From: Butyrivibrio sp. Su6
Lineage (GTDB): Bacteria; Bacillota; Clostridia; Lachnospirales; Lachnospiraceae
Reading direction: 5' to 3'
DNA: 64,000 nt
NCBI RefSeq assembly: GCF_900108105.1
Contig: NZ_FNUR01000007.1
Span: 62,001 to 126,000 of the forward strand
The notes under the pieces: model-generated
What the model saw: only the letters and a program-made list of their open reading frames with translations
The model's database searches: none
What the model was told of the DNA's origin: nothing
Program-made: the position numbers and the translations under genes
Part shown: positions 1 to 10,446 of the stretch, piece by piece
How the letters are laid out: every line of letters starts with the position of its first letter
Position numbering within the stretch: the stretch's first letter is position 1

Positions 1-2
1 TT

Positions 3-812
3 ATGGCCAAAGTTTTCGGACTTGGTGCTCTTACAACAATCAGCGCCATGATCTTAGAAGAGATAGGATTGTATATTCTGTCATTCTTCTTCTACACACC
101 AAATGCACTTTACACATTCTTTGAAATGTTCTGCGTTGTTGCTCTTGCAGAGGAAGCCGGAAAATATTTCGTGCTTAAAAAGGCTACCTGGAAAAACAAA
201 GAGTTCAACTTCTCATTTGATGGAATAGTTTATTCTGTTTGTGCTTCACTTGGTTTTGCCACACTCGAAAATATTCTCTACGTATTCCAGGGCGGTTTTT
301 CAACTGCTATAATGCGTGCTATCACTGCTGTTCCTGGCCACTGCATCTTCGGAATCTTCATGGGTATCTACTACGGTATTGCCAAGGGTTGCGAGCTTAG
401 AGGCGATGAAAACGGCAAGAAGCTCAATCTGAAAAAAGCTCTTCTCGTTCCTATTTTCCTTCATGGCTTCTATGATTTCAGCTGTTCACTTGAATATGAT
501 GGAATGTTCCTTGTATTTATCCTTCTTGAGATATTCATGACAGTTAATGCGATCAAGATGGTAAAAAAGATGTCAAAAGAAGACAAACCACTTAGTCCTG
601 ATGTTCAAATGGCTGCTCCTGCAGTAGATTCAGTCGGATCAGTTGCTCCTGTAGTATTTCCTGAAAACATTCAGCCTGCTGTAGAAAATGCTGCAACTGT
701 AACACCTGAATTTGCTACAGCAAATACTCAGTCAGCCCCTGTAAATGTTCCTCCGGTAAACCCTAATCCGGTTTTTACCGCTGATAGCATTGATCAGTCA
801 ACAAACGCATAA
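3..812 (+). CDS. PrsW-family intramembrane metalloprotease, possibly 5'-partial
   Basis: Integral membrane protein of the PrsW (M82) family, whose members cut membrane-bound substrates such as anti-sigma factors. Visible family motifs are the glutamate pair EEAGK at residues 50-54, FDG at 72-74, LEN at 88-90, a histidine at 113 and HGFYD at 154-158, each in or beside a hydrophobic segment. The last ~75 residues are a low-complexity tail rich in Pro, Val, Ala and Thr that is not part of the protease core. The ATG is two bases from the window edge, so no ribosome binding site can be seen and upstream membrane segments may be missing. The substrate is unknown, and nothing nearby (no anti-sigma gene) suggests one. 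Confidence 0.8.
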   Translation: MAKVFGLGALTTISAMILEEIGLYILSFFFYTPNALYTFFEMFCVVALAEEAGKYFVLKKATWKNKEFNFSFDGIVYSVCASLGFATLENILYVFQGGFSTAIMRAITAVPGHCIFGIFMGIYYGIAKGCELRGDENGKKLNLKKALLVPIFLHGFYDFSCSLEYDGMFLVFILLEIFMTVNAIKMVKKMSKEDKPLSPDVQMAAPAVDSVGSVAPVVFPENIQPAVENAATVTPEFATANTQSAPVNVPPVNPNPVFTADSIDQSTNA

Positions 813-825
813 ATTAGCCAAAAAG

Positions 826-867
826 AAACGCTTGCCACACGCATGTAGCAAGCGTTTTTATTTTTTA
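826..867. terminator. Bidirectional terminator
   Basis: A perfect 10-bp stem (arms 826-835 and 848-857) with a 12-base loop is followed by a T-rich tract on the plus strand and, read backwards, by TTTCTTTTT on the minus strand. It sits between the convergent protease gene and EAL/HDOD gene and can serve both. Confidence 0.8.
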
Positions 868-870
868 CTT

Positions 871-2097
871 TTAGTTCGCCGGAATGAGATCTCTGTACCA
901 GCGCAGTGCTCCAAGGTATGCCTCATAGATCTTGTCCATATCCAGGTTTTCAAGAACCATTATTCTTGAAACTTCCGTCCAGTCAGCATCCTCATATGAC
1001 TTAATAAAATGTAAAATCTTGGCATAATCGCCCTCACCATCCAAAAGAGCTGCTCTTACATTTTTAGGAACAACAACCATATCAAGAGCTTCCTGCATAG
1101 GCTTATCAAGCATAATATCAAGCGCAGAGAAAAGGCCCATGATAAAGAGTTCCGGAGCCATAATGGAAAGCTCAAAGCTTTCAGAGAGGTTCTCAGCAAA
1201 TTTAGCCCTTATCATAACAAGTCTAGTGATCTCCGACGGCTTATCAGCGCAGAGTTCCTTAGTAACTGCTGTATTTATCCAACGCTTTAGTTCTTTTTGT
1301 CCCATCATGGCAGCTGCATGCCTGATAGATGTGATCTCCGAATTAAGAGCCATCCTGTTTACAATCTCCAAAAGAGAAATAACAAGCGCAGGGTCCTTTC
1401 CGATGACATCAGCAGCTTCTGTAAGATCAAAGTCAGGGTTATTTACAACATTTAAAAGCTCTATATAAGTTGCCTTCAAAGGACTGACTTCTGTCTCTGA
1501 TTCCTTTACAGGCATTCTAAAGAATCCGCCCTCATAAAGGTCATATCCACCGTCTTTTGTAAGCTCATCATATTCTTCCTGAGTATCAACATTAACGGCG
1601 CACAGCTTTATATTTGGATAAACCGAGCTGAAATAGAGCTTGGCTTTATCAATATGTATCTTGGCATGATTAAGCAGAATGTAATCGCACTTACTTAAGA
1701 TTTCTCTGTAGGGTTCAAAACTTGCAATCGGAAGTTTACGCATAGCAAGCTTGTACCCCTGACTCTTCAGCTCTTTTACCCTTCTGATAAACTGCTCCTC
1801 CGGAAGGATCGTATTATCCATCAAAAGAACTACCTTTTCAGCAGGCACAGTACACTGAAGAGAAATCTCAGAGAAAATAGAAAACTGATTGATGGGGACA
1901 AATACTTCCTTTCCACCGGAAAGTGTGGCAACGCCCATGCTGCTTACAACTTCAAGCTCATGGATGGTGCCTGCGCCGTCATATCTGGCGCCTCCTTCAA
2001 ATCCAGGATTCAGGAAGTGGTTTTCTTTTCTCGCGAAAACTGAATAGGCACAAACCGACATTTTATCGTCAAATAAAGGAATTAATGTAGCAAGCAT
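871..2097 (-). CDS. EAL-like/HDOD signalling protein (YuxH type)
   Basis: The 408-residue protein has the layout of YuxH-like proteins: a degenerate EAL-type N-terminal domain (about 1-200) and a C-terminal HDOD domain (about 205-400). The N-terminal half keeps the fold-like pattern (segment VVLLMDNTILPEEQF near 88) but not the EAL catalytic motif, so c-di-GMP hydrolysis is unlikely. HDOD domains in general act as protein-protein signalling modules. The start ATG has a good AAAGGAG site about seven bases upstream. It is monocistronic, with a terminator behind it. The exact role is not known from sequence. Confidence 0.75.
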   Translation of the reverse strand: MLATLIPLFDDKMSVCAYSVFARKENHFLNPGFEGGARYDGAGTIHELEVVSSMGVATLSGGKEVFVPINQFSIFSEISLQCTVPAEKVVLLMDNTILPEEQFIRRVKELKSQGYKLAMRKLPIASFEPYREILSKCDYILLNHAKIHIDKAKLYFSSVYPNIKLCAVNVDTQEEYDELTKDGGYDLYEGGFFRMPVKESETEVSPLKATYIELLNVVNNPDFDLTEAADVIGKDPALVISLLEIVNRMALNSEITSIRHAAAMMGQKELKRWINTAVTKELCADKPSEITRLVMIRAKFAENLSESFELSIMAPELFIMGLFSALDIMLDKPMQEALDMVVVPKNVRAALLDGEGDYAKILHFIKSYEDADWTEVSRIMVLENLDMDKIYEAYLGALRWYRDLIPAN

Positions 2098-2200
2098 TAT
2101 CCGCTCCTTTCACGTGCGCATAACAATCTCCCACTCACTAATATTGTACCCCATCATTTGGAATATACCAATTATATTTTTATAAAATTACGTTTATTAC

Positions 2201-3118
2201 TTATCTCTCGTAGGTTGTCTTATCGATAATGAACTTAGGTCTTCCCTTCACTTCCTCATAAATCTTGGAAATGTAAAAACCAATTACTCCAAGTCCCATC
2301 ATGATGACTGAAGATGTAAAGCACTGAAGAATAATTACTGTAGTAAAACCGGCTCTGGCATTGCCCAAGAAATACTGAACAAGAGCCTCTACGCTAAATG
2401 CAAGTCCTACAAAGAAAACCAAAAATCCAAGTATTGTCACTATCTGCATAGGAGCAGAGGTGAAAGAAGAAATATTGGTAACGGCGTATTTAATAAGTGA
2501 CCTTGTGCTCCACTTGGATGTTCCGGCCTCTCTTTCTCTTACGTCATACTCTACTTCCGTGCTCTTAAACCCTATCCATGATGAAAGAGCTCTAAAGAAA
2601 GCATTTTTTTCTCTCATGTTGAGAAGAACATTGATAGCCTTTCTGTCAAGAAGCTTAAAATCAGATGCTCTGGACATATCAAATCCAACCGCATCACTCA
2701 TGATCGCATAAAAGCTCTTGGCAGCAAACTTATGAAGTGCACTCTCTGTGCCACGGCTTGTTTTTACGCCCTCAACTATTTCATAGCCCTGTTCCCAAAG
2801 TCTGTACATCTCAACAATCTTTTCCGGTGGATGCTGAAGATCACAGTCAATAACCACGCAACAATCGCCTGTAGCCTGTGATAATCCGGCAAAAACAGCA
2901 GATTCTTTTCCAAAGTTTCTTGAAAAACACACTCCCTTGACGTTCTTATTCTGAGAAGCAGCCTCCTCAATGATCTCCCAGGTTCTGTCTTTAGATCCAT
3001 CGTTTATAAACAAAAGTTCATGCGCTATATTTGCGTCGTTCAAAATCCCATCAATAGTACTGACTGTTTTAGGGATGATCTCTTCTTCGTTGTAAGCTGG
3101 AATAATAACTGAAAGCAC
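2201..3118 (-). CDS. Family 2 glycosyltransferase, GtrB/DPM1-like
   Basis: The 305-residue protein has a GT2 catalytic domain at residues 1-~215 (start LSVIIPAYNEEE, DXD-like segment DCDLQHPPEK near 93) followed by two strong membrane segments (about 225-250 and 260-290). This is the layout of enzymes that move a sugar from a nucleotide donor to undecaprenyl phosphate, as GtrB and ArnC do. The product would be a lipid-linked sugar at the inner face of the membrane for later cell-surface decoration. Translation begins at a GTG preceded by GAGGA. No flippase or GtrC-like partner lies beside it. Confidence 0.85.
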   Translation of the reverse strand: MLSVIIPAYNEEEIIPKTVSTIDGILNDANIAHELLFINDGSKDRTWEIIEEAASQNKNVKGVCFSRNFGKESAVFAGLSQATGDCCVVIDCDLQHPPEKIVEMYRLWEQGYEIVEGVKTSRGTESALHKFAAKSFYAIMSDAVGFDMSRASDFKLLDRKAINVLLNMREKNAFFRALSSWIGFKSTEVEYDVREREAGTSKWSTRSLIKYAVTNISSFTSAPMQIVTILGFLVFFVGLAFSVEALVQYFLGNARAGFTTVIILQCFTSSVIMMGLGVIGFYISKIYEEVKGRPKFIIDKTTYER

Positions 3119-3145
3119 CTATAAATCCTCACCTTATGTATATTT

Positions 3146-3174
3146 TTGTCTATCTTTTTTTCGCACTGTATTAT
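3146..3174 (+). promoter_or_regulatory. Putative glgC promoter
   Basis: A TTGTCT box at 3146-3151 and a TATTAT box at 3169-3174 are separated by 17 bases, a good housekeeping-sigma arrangement, about 50 bases before the glgC start. Assigned by pattern only. Confidence 0.5.
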
Positions 3175-3226
3175 ATCATAATTATGAGGGTAATTCTATA
3201 AATCTAAAGAATAGGGGGGATTTTAT

Positions 3227-4369
3227 ATGAGTCAGAATGAAATGCTGGCTATGATTCTTGCCGGTGGGCGCGGAAGCAGATTAAAAGATCTGACTACAAA
3301 AGTAGCCAAACCGGCTGTCTATTACGGCGGAAAATACCGCATCATTGACTTTCCACTCAGTAATTGTGCTAACAGTGGCATCGACGTTGTCGGAGTTTTA
3401 ACGCAGTATGAATCTGTACTGCTAAACAGTTATGTAGCACAGGATGGTCGTTGGGGCCTTGACTCCAAGGACAGTGGTGTATACGTTCTCACGCCTCGTG
3501 AAAAAGCTGATGAGGGCCTTGATGTCTACAGAGGAACCGCAGATGCAATCTCTCAGAACATTGATTTTATCGATGCATACAATCCGGAGTATCTACTCAT
3601 TCTCTCCGGCGATCACATTTACAAAATGAATTATGCAAAAATGCTGGCATACCACAAGGAAATGAATGCGGATGCTACTATTGCCGTGCGCGGTGTTCCT
3701 ATGAAAGAAGCCAGCCGCTTCGGCATCATGAACACAGATGGCAAAGGACGAATAATCGAATTTGAGGAAAAGCCTGCAAAGCCAAAGAGCAACCTGGCTT
3801 CTATGGGTATATACATTTTCAGTTGGAAGCTTCTTAGAAAGATGCTGGTGGAAGATATGAAAAATCCTGAATCCGACCACGATTTTGGAAAAGACATCAT
3901 TCCAAGAATGCTTAATGAGCACAGAGGTCTTTTTGCTTATGAATTCAGCGGCTACTGGAAAGATGTTGGAACTATCGATTCTCTTTGGGAAGCAAACATG
4001 GATCTTCTCGATCCCAAGAATGAACTGAATCTAAACGATTCTTCATGGCTCATATATACAGAGGATATCTCAACTCTTCCTCAATATATCGGCAAAGAGG
4101 CAAAGGTTAAAAAAGCCTACATTACACAGGGCGTTCAGGTTGAAGGTTCAGTTTCAAATTCAGTTCTTTTCACCAATGCTGTTGTCAAAAAAGGTGCTAA
4201 AGTAATAGACAGTGTGCTGATGCCCGGATCAGTTGTTGAAGAGGGCGCCGTAGTTACAAGAGCGCTTGTTGCTGAAAATGTTAAGATTGGAAGAAAAGCA
4301 AAGGTTGGTTCAAAGACCAGCGAAAACATAACGCTTGTTGCAAAGAATGTGAAAGGAGGTAACAAATAA
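3227..4369 (+). CDS. glgC: Glucose-1-phosphate adenylyltransferase catalytic subunit
   Basis: Makes ADP-glucose from glucose 1-phosphate and ATP, the committed step of glycogen synthesis. The N-terminal nucleotidyltransferase domain shows the pyrophosphorylase signature GGRGSRL at 13-19 and the [10 protein letters not shown] segment near 125. The C-terminal third is a left-handed beta-helix with hexapeptide-like repeats. The length of 380 is normal for the family. A GGGGGG-rich ribosome site precedes the ATG. The stop codon overlaps the glgD start (TAATG), so the two subunits are translationally coupled. In Firmicutes GlgC and GlgD form a mixed enzyme. No glycogen synthase or branching enzyme is in the window. 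Confidence 0.96.
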   Translation: MSQNEMLAMILAGGRGSRLKDLTTKVAKPAVYYGGKYRIIDFPLSNCANSGIDVVGVLTQYESVLLNSYVAQDGRWGLDSKDSGVYVLTPREKADEGLDVYRGTADAISQNIDFIDAYNPEYLLILSGDHIYKMNYAKMLAYHKEMNADATIAVRGVPMKEASRFGIMNTDGKGRIIEFEEKPAKPKSNLASMGIYIFSWKLLRKMLVEDMKNPESDHDFGKDIIPRMLNEHRGLFAYEFSGYWKDVGTIDSLWEANMDLLDPKNELNLNDSSWLIYTEDISTLPQYIGKEAKVKKAYITQGVQVEGSVSNSVLFTNAVVKKGAKVIDSVLMPGSVVEEGAVVTRALVAENVKIGRKAKVGSKTSENITLVAKNVKGGNK

Positions 4370-5484
4370 TGGCTAAAGCATTTGGAATTGTATCCTCCGC
4401 AGATAATACTATATATGTTGATGGCCTTCAGGACTACCGCCCTATCGGATCTTTCTCATTCCTTGGAAGATTCAGGGTTGTGGATTTTCCAATTTCCAAC
4501 ATGAGTAATTCTGACATCAACAGGATTCAGGTCTACCTGCAGTCAAAACCTAGATCTCTTTGCGAGCACATCGGATCAGGAAGACATTACAACATAAACA
4601 GTAAAAGAGGTAAGATACAGCTTCTTTTTTCAGAAAATACCTCTTCACGTTCAATCTATAACAACGACATCTCTGCTTACAAGGCAAACCTCGACTACAT
4701 CCAGCGTATGCACGAAGAGTATGTTATTGTTGCTCCAAGCTATATGGTTTACAAGCAGGACTACCGTCAGCTCCTTGAAAGCCACATAGCATCCGGAGCT
4801 GAGATAACTGTTCTATACCACAAAGTAGAGAACGCCAGGAAATACTTCAAAGGCTGTCACACAGTAGTTCTAAATAAGCAAAAGGGTGTTCAGGCAATCG
4901 AGAAGAATCTCGGAACAGCCAGCAACAAGAATATCCTCATGGATACCTATTGTATGAGAAAAGAGACATTTATTGAGCTTGTACAGGATGCAAGCTGGAT
5001 GTCATCAATCTACACTCTTCCTGATATCATCAATCTCTACTGCAAGCAGATGGATGTCAGAGCTTACCAGCACAAGGGTTACTTTGCAAGTCTTACAAGC
5101 CTTGATGATTATTACCATGCATCAATGGAACTTTTGGACTACAGTATAGCAAGTGATCTTTTCAAGGCAGACTGGCCAATATATACCAGAACTACAGACT
5201 CCTGCCCCACTCAGTATTTTGAGACAGCTAAAGTCACAAATTCTTTTATCAGTAATGGTTGTCTTATCGAAGGAACAGTTGAAAATTCGATCATAGGCCG
5301 TGGCGCTGTAATAGGAAAAGGCGTTACTATCAAAAACTCAATCATCATGGCCTATTCTGAGATTTCAGACAACATCCGCATTGAAAATGCCGTTGTAGAT
5401 AAATGGGCTAAGATTGTAAATGCCAAGAATATCATTGGCACAGAACTTCAACCACAATACATTAAAAGACGCGATATTCTCTGA
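4369..5484 (+). CDS. glgD: GlgD, non-catalytic partner of ADP-glucose pyrophosphorylase
   Basis: Same fold as GlgC (nucleotidyltransferase domain plus C-terminal beta-helix), but the N-terminus reads IVSSADNT where GlgC has its GGRGSRL pyrophosphorylase loop. This is the usual sign of the regulatory or structural GlgD subunit. It keeps the RVVDFPISNMSNSDI segment. At 371 residues it is full length. Its ATG shares one base with the glgC stop, and the strong AAAGGAGGT site lies inside the end of glgC, which favours balanced production of the two subunits. Confidence 0.95.
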   Translation: MAKAFGIVSSADNTIYVDGLQDYRPIGSFSFLGRFRVVDFPISNMSNSDINRIQVYLQSKPRSLCEHIGSGRHYNINSKRGKIQLLFSENTSSRSIYNNDISAYKANLDYIQRMHEEYVIVAPSYMVYKQDYRQLLESHIASGAEITVLYHKVENARKYFKGCHTVVLNKQKGVQAIEKNLGTASNKNILMDTYCMRKETFIELVQDASWMSSIYTLPDIINLYCKQMDVRAYQHKGYFASLTSLDDYYHASMELLDYSIASDLFKADWPIYTRTTDSCPTQYFETAKVTNSFISNGCLIEGTVENSIIGRGAVIGKGVTIKNSIIMAYSEISDNIRIENAVVDKWAKIVNAKNIIGTELQPQYIKRRDIL

Positions 5485-5487
5485 TAT

Positions 5488-5604
5488 AGAATCGAGTAGG
5501 CTGATTCCTACTCGATTCTGCACACAGACATTCCGCACTTTGTGCTCCATGTCCTTACGACCGGCAAATGAATTTGTATGCAAGCATCCATTCGCTTGCC
5601 GGTC
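5488..5604. repeat. Two consecutive inverted repeats behind glgD
   Basis: First, a perfect 13-bp stem with a 6-base loop (5488-5500 / 5507-5519) starts four bases after the glgD stop and has no T tract. Second, a longer imperfect palindrome (5559-5573 / 5590-5604) begins GACCGGCAA and ends TTGCCGGTC, with a mismatch of two bases and a small TGC/GCA palindrome in its loop. Both precede the real terminator. They could protect the glgCD mRNA end or be small repeated elements. Confidence 0.6.
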
Positions 5605-5613
5605 TTGTGCAAC

Positions 5614-5649
5614 AAAAAAAGAACTCCCGGATTTGGGAGTTCTTTTTTT
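5614..5649. terminator. Bidirectional terminator between glgD and chemoreceptor gene
   Basis: Stem GAACTCCC/GGGAGTTC (5621-5628 / 5635-5642) is flanked by seven A and seven T, so the complete stem is 15 bp and works in both directions. Confidence 0.9.
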
Positions 5650-5663
5650 GGGGGAGGGGAAAA

Positions 5664-7733
5664 TTATTTAAGTTTAAACTTGCCAACAATCTCTCCGAGA
5701 GTATCCGCAATCTCTTCCTGCTTGCTGGACATATCATTTACATTGGATACCACATCAGCTGCAGCCATTACAGAATCATTTACTCTGCTTGACAGATCAG
5801 CTGTGTCCTGAGTGGACTCTGCGATATTCTGAATAGCTTTGGATACTTCTTCCATTGCTGCTCTGATATTCTCAACCATTCCTGCGATCTTTTCTGATGA
5901 ATCTCCAAATGCTCCTGCATCATCACCATACTGTTTTGCCATATTAACAAATTTATCATAGTCAGGAGCAACTGTTTCTTTGATAAATCCAAGGAGTTCT
6001 CCGGATGAACTTGAAAGTGTTCCGAATGCTTCCTGTACTCCGTCTATTGTCTCTCTGATCTGTTCTACCGCTTCTGAAGTGCTGCTTGCAAGCTTATTGA
6101 TCTCAGAAGCAACAACTGCAAATCCTTTACCTGCATCTCCTGCTCTTGCAGCCTCTATGCTGGCATTAAGTGAAAGAAGATTGATCTGATCAGCAATTTC
6201 AGCAATTGTATCTGCAAGTGTTCCGATTTCATCAACAACTTTAGCTTTTTCATTGGCATCCGCAAGGTCAGCCTCGCGCTGCTCTGCAATACGTAAAGCA
6301 TTATCATATGCAGCTTTGCTCTGCTGCTCGATCTCGCCTGCTTTCTTTTTGATATCAACAGCATCTTCGCTTGTCTTTTCTGTTTCAGATGCAAGCTGCT
6401 GAACCGATGCATTTACTTCTTCAACAGATGCATTTACCTGCTCTGTAGCAGCTCCTGACGACATCATTGCATCGTTAACACCTGACATATTGGTCTGGAT
6501 ATCATTAAACTGGCCGGAGAGCTCATTAGCCATATTTGCGAGGCCTGTTGATGTCTCGCTCACCTGTACTGATCCATCTGAAATTCTAGAAATAACTTCC
6601 TTGTTATTCTCAAACATATCGTTGAGGGAATCACTCATCTGACCGAGCTCATCACCTCTGTTAGATACGATTTTATCAACTGTAAAATCTCCACTTGCAA
6701 GAATGTTTGCAAACTGTTTAACGCTGTTGATACTCTTAGCAATACTCATAACAAAGATTGTTATAATAACAGCACTTACAATAAGAGCAATGATCATAAT
6801 TACTGTAAGAACTCTTGTAGCATTTTTGGATGGTTCTTCAATTTCTTCAAGATCCATTCTGATGATCATCTTCCAGTTGACATTAGGAATATCCATATAG
6901 GTTAAGAGGATTGTTTTTCCACCAACTCTCATAACTCCCATATGTGGCTCTTCGCTGGAATTTGAAATGATCATCTGACCTCCTGCTGCTATATTTGCAT
7001 CAGGATCCTCCTGCATCTTTACGCCATCCATTACCTTTTGGTTGTCGTCCGTATATATATAAGTACCATCAGAAGAAAGAAGTATAGCACTTCCTGTTGA
7101 GCCTACTTTGACACTTGATACAAACTCCGAAATGTCAGTAAGCTCCATATCAACAGTTACACATCCAACATATGTATTTCCATCATATATTGGAGCAGAA
7201 CAACTGGACATGATCTTTCCACTTGTAGGATCATAATATGGATCTGTTATAACGGCCTGTCCCTGTGAAAGAGCTTTTGCATTCAAATAATATTCCTGAT
7301 TAAAATAATCATACTCTGCATTACTATAATCCCAGGTTTCAACTATTGTACTTCCATCTCTGTACCAATATGGGCCGATATATTTTTCAGCCGGATCAAA
7401 TGTATTTGGCTCAAACCACAATCCTGCACCAAGGATAGAATCATTATCATTAATAATCTTAGATAATGTTCCCTTATAGTTATCCATCTGAACAAACTGA
7501 TAAGATGTAGAAACCATTTCTGCAACAGTTACAGCTGTAGTTCTTATGATCTCCAGTTTTCCATCAAGACTATTTGCATTTGCCTCAACATTATTGTTCA
7601 TGGCTTCAGTATTCGCTGTCTGAAGATTGGTAGACAGTTCCTTGGTAGCCACATAAGTTAAGATGATCATGGCGATTGCCATAACAGGCAAAATACAAAG
7701 TAACATTTTAACTTTCAGGCTCATTTTTTTCAT
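5664..7733 (-). CDS. Methyl-accepting chemotaxis protein with double-Cache sensor
   Basis: Classical chemoreceptor of about 689 residues. A first membrane segment (about 8-30) is followed by a large extracellular dCache-type sensor (about 35-300) containing the typical GLWFEPN and [10 protein letters not shown] stretches. A second membrane segment (about 310-332), a HAMP linker and a long coiled-coil signalling domain follow, with the tip sequence near [17 protein letters not shown]. It lacks a C-terminal CheR-binding pentapeptide. The reading frame opens at a GTG two codons earlier, but the ATG at 7733 sits at a proper distance from AGAGGTG and is the likelier start. The ligand is unknown; many dCache sensors bind amino acids or carboxylates. 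Confidence 0.92.
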   Translation of the reverse strand: MKKMSLKVKMLLCILPVMAIAMIILTYVATKELSTNLQTANTEAMNNNVEANANSLDGKLEIIRTTAVTVAEMVSTSYQFVQMDNYKGTLSKIINDNDSILGAGLWFEPNTFDPAEKYIGPYWYRDGSTIVETWDYSNAEYDYFNQEYYLNAKALSQGQAVITDPYYDPTSGKIMSSCSAPIYDGNTYVGCVTVDMELTDISEFVSSVKVGSTGSAILLSSDGTYIYTDDNQKVMDGVKMQEDPDANIAAGGQMIISNSSEEPHMGVMRVGGKTILLTYMDIPNVNWKMIIRMDLEEIEEPSKNATRVLTVIMIIALIVSAVIITIFVMSIAKSINSVKQFANILASGDFTVDKIVSNRGDELGQMSDSLNDMFENNKEVISRISDGSVQVSETSTGLANMANELSGQFNDIQTNMSGVNDAMMSSGAATEQVNASVEEVNASVQQLASETEKTSEDAVDIKKKAGEIEQQSKAAYDNALRIAEQREADLADANEKAKVVDEIGTLADTIAEIADQINLLSLNASIEAARAGDAGKGFAVVASEINKLASSTSEAVEQIRETIDGVQEAFGTLSSSSGELLGFIKETVAPDYDKFVNMAKQYGDDAGAFGDSSEKIAGMVENIRAAMEEVSKAIQNIAESTQDTADLSSRVNDSVMAAADVVSNVNDMSSKQEEIADTLGEIVGKFKLK

Positions 7734-7911
7734 AGACACACCTCTTCTGAATCATACATTTTTTCGCGCCAATGTTTTCAACTGTATACTAAGCGCTAAC
7801 TATATTTTACAATATATTGTTTTTATGTGTTCTTAAAAAAGTATAAATATCTATAAAAAATCACTTTATAGTATTCGCTTTTTATCTTTTTTTAATAAGT
7901 TTTTAATACGT

Positions 7912-7937
7912 TAAATAGTTTATATTCTAGCCTGCTA
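7912..7937 (+). promoter_or_regulatory. Possible SigD-type (flagellar/chemotaxis) promoter
   Basis: TAAA at 7912-7915 is followed after 14 bases by GCCTGCTA at 7930-7937, close to the flagellar sigma consensus (TAAA, then GCCGATAT). It lies 57 bases before a chemoreceptor gene, the kind of gene this sigma factor controls. The rest of the 260-bp divergent region between the two receptors is very AT rich with no other clear signal. Confidence 0.35.
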
Positions 7938-7994
7938 TGATAGAATTAATATGGTTTTCAAAAACACAATGTAGTTAAGAAAGGAAAATAACAT

Positions 7995-9458
7995 ATGAGC
8001 CCAGAACAATTTCGCCGTGCTAACAGTACCTCTTTTTCTGTTTGTGTAGTTATATTATTAAGTGGACTTATACTTACAATAATCAATGCTTTCTCAACCG
8101 GTTTAACAGTTGGTAAAATTTCCATTTTTGCCAATGTCGTACTAGGTGGTGTAATGATCTGTATTGGCCAGTTTAAGTTCACCACACAAAAACTTGGCTG
8201 TATTCTTATAATGGGTGGAGCTACAATCTTCTATTTTGTATTGCTGATTGCCGAAGACAGCATTTCATATTTTGCATTTGGTCTGCCGATACTTTTCTGC
8301 AGCATTGTCTACTTAAATGTAAGGCTCTGTAAAGCAGGAATCTCGGCTATAACCATTTCATTCTTTATTACATGCATAAAGGCCTATGTTACAGAAGGTT
8401 CTCTGGATATGGTTCATGTTCCTGCCTTCATCACATTGGCTCTTGCTTTTGTAGCTTGTATTGCTACAGTAACTCTTTTAACAAAGTTCAACAATGAAAA
8501 TAATGAAAAGATAACAAAGAATGCCGAAAAGACGCTCGAGACAGGAAATGCAATGGCAGAAATTGCCAATACTATTACTGACCTGTTCAATTCTTCTCAA
8601 GAAGACATGGCCTCTTTGCAGAATATAATTGAAACTCAGCATGAAGGCATGAAGGATATTGCTTCAAGCATGGAAAGCACAGCACAGGCTGTAACACAAC
8701 AGGCTGAACGAGTTCAGGAAATTCAGGAAGAAACAAATACTACAGAGCAGCATAGAAAAGACATGACTGTAGCTTCAGAAAGTACTCAGGAAGCCGTAAA
8801 GGACGGCGTAAAAGTTATTGAAGATCTTAAGATCAAATCTGAAGATGTTTCAAAACAAAGCCAGGTTACAGTTGATGCTACTCAGGCAGTTATCAATAAG
8901 GTTGAAGAAGTACAAAAGATTGTTGGCTCTATTATGTCTATTTCCAAACAGACTAACCTTCTTGCACTTAATGCCAGCATAGAGGCTGCAAGGGCCGGTG
9001 AAGCAGGAAAAGGCTTTGCAGTAGTTGCTAACGACGTGCGAGAGCTTGCCGATGAAACAAATACAGCTTCTACAAAGATTACAAATATCATAAATGAGCT
9101 TAATGAAGATGTTCAGAAAGCTATGGCAAGTATTGATGATACAGTTGCATCCGTATCAGAACAGAATGCAATGATAGAGTCTGTTGGAGAGAACTTCAAT
9201 AGTATCAATGAAAATGTTACAGAGATGCTTGACAGATTCGCCGAGATTGGCGAAGGAATGAAGCAGATTGCATCTTCTACTACTGAGATCAATGACAGTA
9301 TCTCCAACCTGTCAGCTACAAGCCAGGAAGTTGCTTCTCTCTCCAACGAAGGAGTTCGCTCATCAGATATGGCTGTAGAAAAATTCGAAGGTTTCAAAAA
9401 GATATTGGGCGAAATATTCCAACAGGCTAATAAGCTCAAAGACATGCAAACAGACTAA
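7995..9458 (+). CDS. Chemoreceptor with a multi-span membrane sensor and no HAMP domain
   Basis: The first ~165 residues form about six closely packed hydrophobic segments with almost no extracellular loop, unlike the usual two-helix receptors. They run straight into a cytoplasmic coiled coil (about 170-487) with the conserved tip [20 protein letters not shown] region near 312-331, which identifies a methyl-accepting signalling domain. No HAMP linker is seen. The receptor probably senses something in or at the membrane, such as redox state or a lipophilic ligand, but this is inference. AAGGAA precedes the ATG. It is transcribed divergently from the dCache receptor. Confidence 0.88.
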   Translation: MSPEQFRRANSTSFSVCVVILLSGLILTIINAFSTGLTVGKISIFANVVLGGVMICIGQFKFTTQKLGCILIMGGATIFYFVLLIAEDSISYFAFGLPILFCSIVYLNVRLCKAGISAITISFFITCIKAYVTEGSLDMVHVPAFITLALAFVACIATVTLLTKFNNENNEKITKNAEKTLETGNAMAEIANTITDLFNSSQEDMASLQNIIETQHEGMKDIASSMESTAQAVTQQAERVQEIQEETNTTEQHRKDMTVASESTQEAVKDGVKVIEDLKIKSEDVSKQSQVTVDATQAVINKVEEVQKIVGSIMSISKQTNLLALNASIEAARAGEAGKGFAVVANDVRELADETNTASTKITNIINELNEDVQKAMASIDDTVASVSEQNAMIESVGENFNSINENVTEMLDRFAEIGEGMKQIASSTTEINDSISNLSATSQEVASLSNEGVRSSDMAVEKFEGFKKILGEIFQQANKLKDMQTD

Positions 9459-9475
9459 TGTAAATTCATTTATAG

Positions 9476-9509
9476 AAAAAGGCTACGCACTAAAATGCGT
9501 AGCCTTTTT
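9476..9509. terminator. Bidirectional terminator
   Basis: A perfect 14-bp stem (9476-9489 / 9496-9509) starts with five A and ends with five T around the core GGCTACGCA, between the convergent receptor and lipoprotein genes. Confidence 0.9.
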
Positions 9510-9526
9510 ATTTCATGCATTATTCT

Positions 9527-10318
9527 TTATTCTGATACTGAACTGGAAGAAGCATCTGCTTCCTCAGAAGAACCGGTGGCTGATGATGTTGCCTCAACAG
9601 TAGTCGCAGTCTCTGTAGCAGCCTGTGTAGTAGATTCTGACGCTTCATCGTAAGATGTAACACCTGTCACATAATAGCTGTCTGTCTCAGCATTTTTCTC
9701 AACTGTAAGTGTTATCGCATAGGTTTCGGGCGAAGCCTCTTTAATAAGTGCTTCATAAACATCAATGATCTTGATGATCATATCGTTATAAATATATGCC
9801 TCAACCTCTTCTTCTGTCTTTTCCTCATACATTGCCACTATCTGCTCTTCATTCTCAGCATAGTAGGACTGAGCCTGCTCTTCAATAAGCTCAAGAGCTT
9901 CCGAGTTGTCAATCACATCAATAGGAAAAGAAGTATCGATCATCGCTACAACTGTTCCCACGCCGCTTTTATCAACAGAAACTTCTGATATTTTGTAATC
10001 TGTAATCATATCGGAAAAGAGTGAACAGAATGATTCAACTCTTTCCATCGTAGCATCATCTATCTCGCTGCTTACAAAACCGTCCATAAAGTTCTGTTTA
10101 AGATATTCACTATCGAAGGTCTTAACAAATTCGCCTTCTGAGACCTCGGCACTGGCATATTTCTCAATATCCTCGTTTGTACCGCTTTTAACTATTGCAA
10201 GAAATTTATCAGCAGTATCCTGTATAGCAGTTTTATCAGCTGAAGAACAGCCTGTAAGAAGTGAAAATGATGTTGCTGTAAGTGCAACTGATGTAAGTAA
10301 CTTTTTTATAGTATTCAT
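9527..10318 (-). CDS. Hypothetical lipoprotein
   Basis: The 263-residue exported lipoprotein has a signal peptide ending in the lipobox LLTGC, with Cys24 as the lipid-modified residue. Residues 30-220 are acidic and mostly helical, with an NTF2-like or DUF5105-like look (repeated ADKFLAIVKSG and YYAENEEQIVAMYEEKTEEE stretches). The last ~40 residues are a low-complexity Ser/Thr/Ala/Glu tail. I do not recognise a specific family. The gene stands alone, with a weak ribosome site (no clear GGAGG) before its ATG. Confidence 0.7.
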   Translation of the reverse strand: MNTIKKLLTSVALTATSFSLLTGCSSADKTAIQDTADKFLAIVKSGTNEDIEKYASAEVSEGEFVKTFDSEYLKQNFMDGFVSSEIDDATMERVESFCSLFSDMITDYKISEVSVDKSGVGTVVAMIDTSFPIDVIDNSEALELIEEQAQSYYAENEEQIVAMYEEKTEEEVEAYIYNDMIIKIIDVYEALIKEASPETYAITLTVEKNAETDSYYVTGVTSYDEASESTTQAATETATTVEATSSATGSSEEADASSSSVSE

Positions 10319-10446
10319 TTCTATATATTAAGCGCCAAAATGGCTCTGTCATCTTCCTTTCAAGAATATATTACAAATTTTGTAACACAAGCTTTAGTAT
10401 AGCACAAATAGGCAAAATAGCCAAAGACTATCGCAATTACATCATT

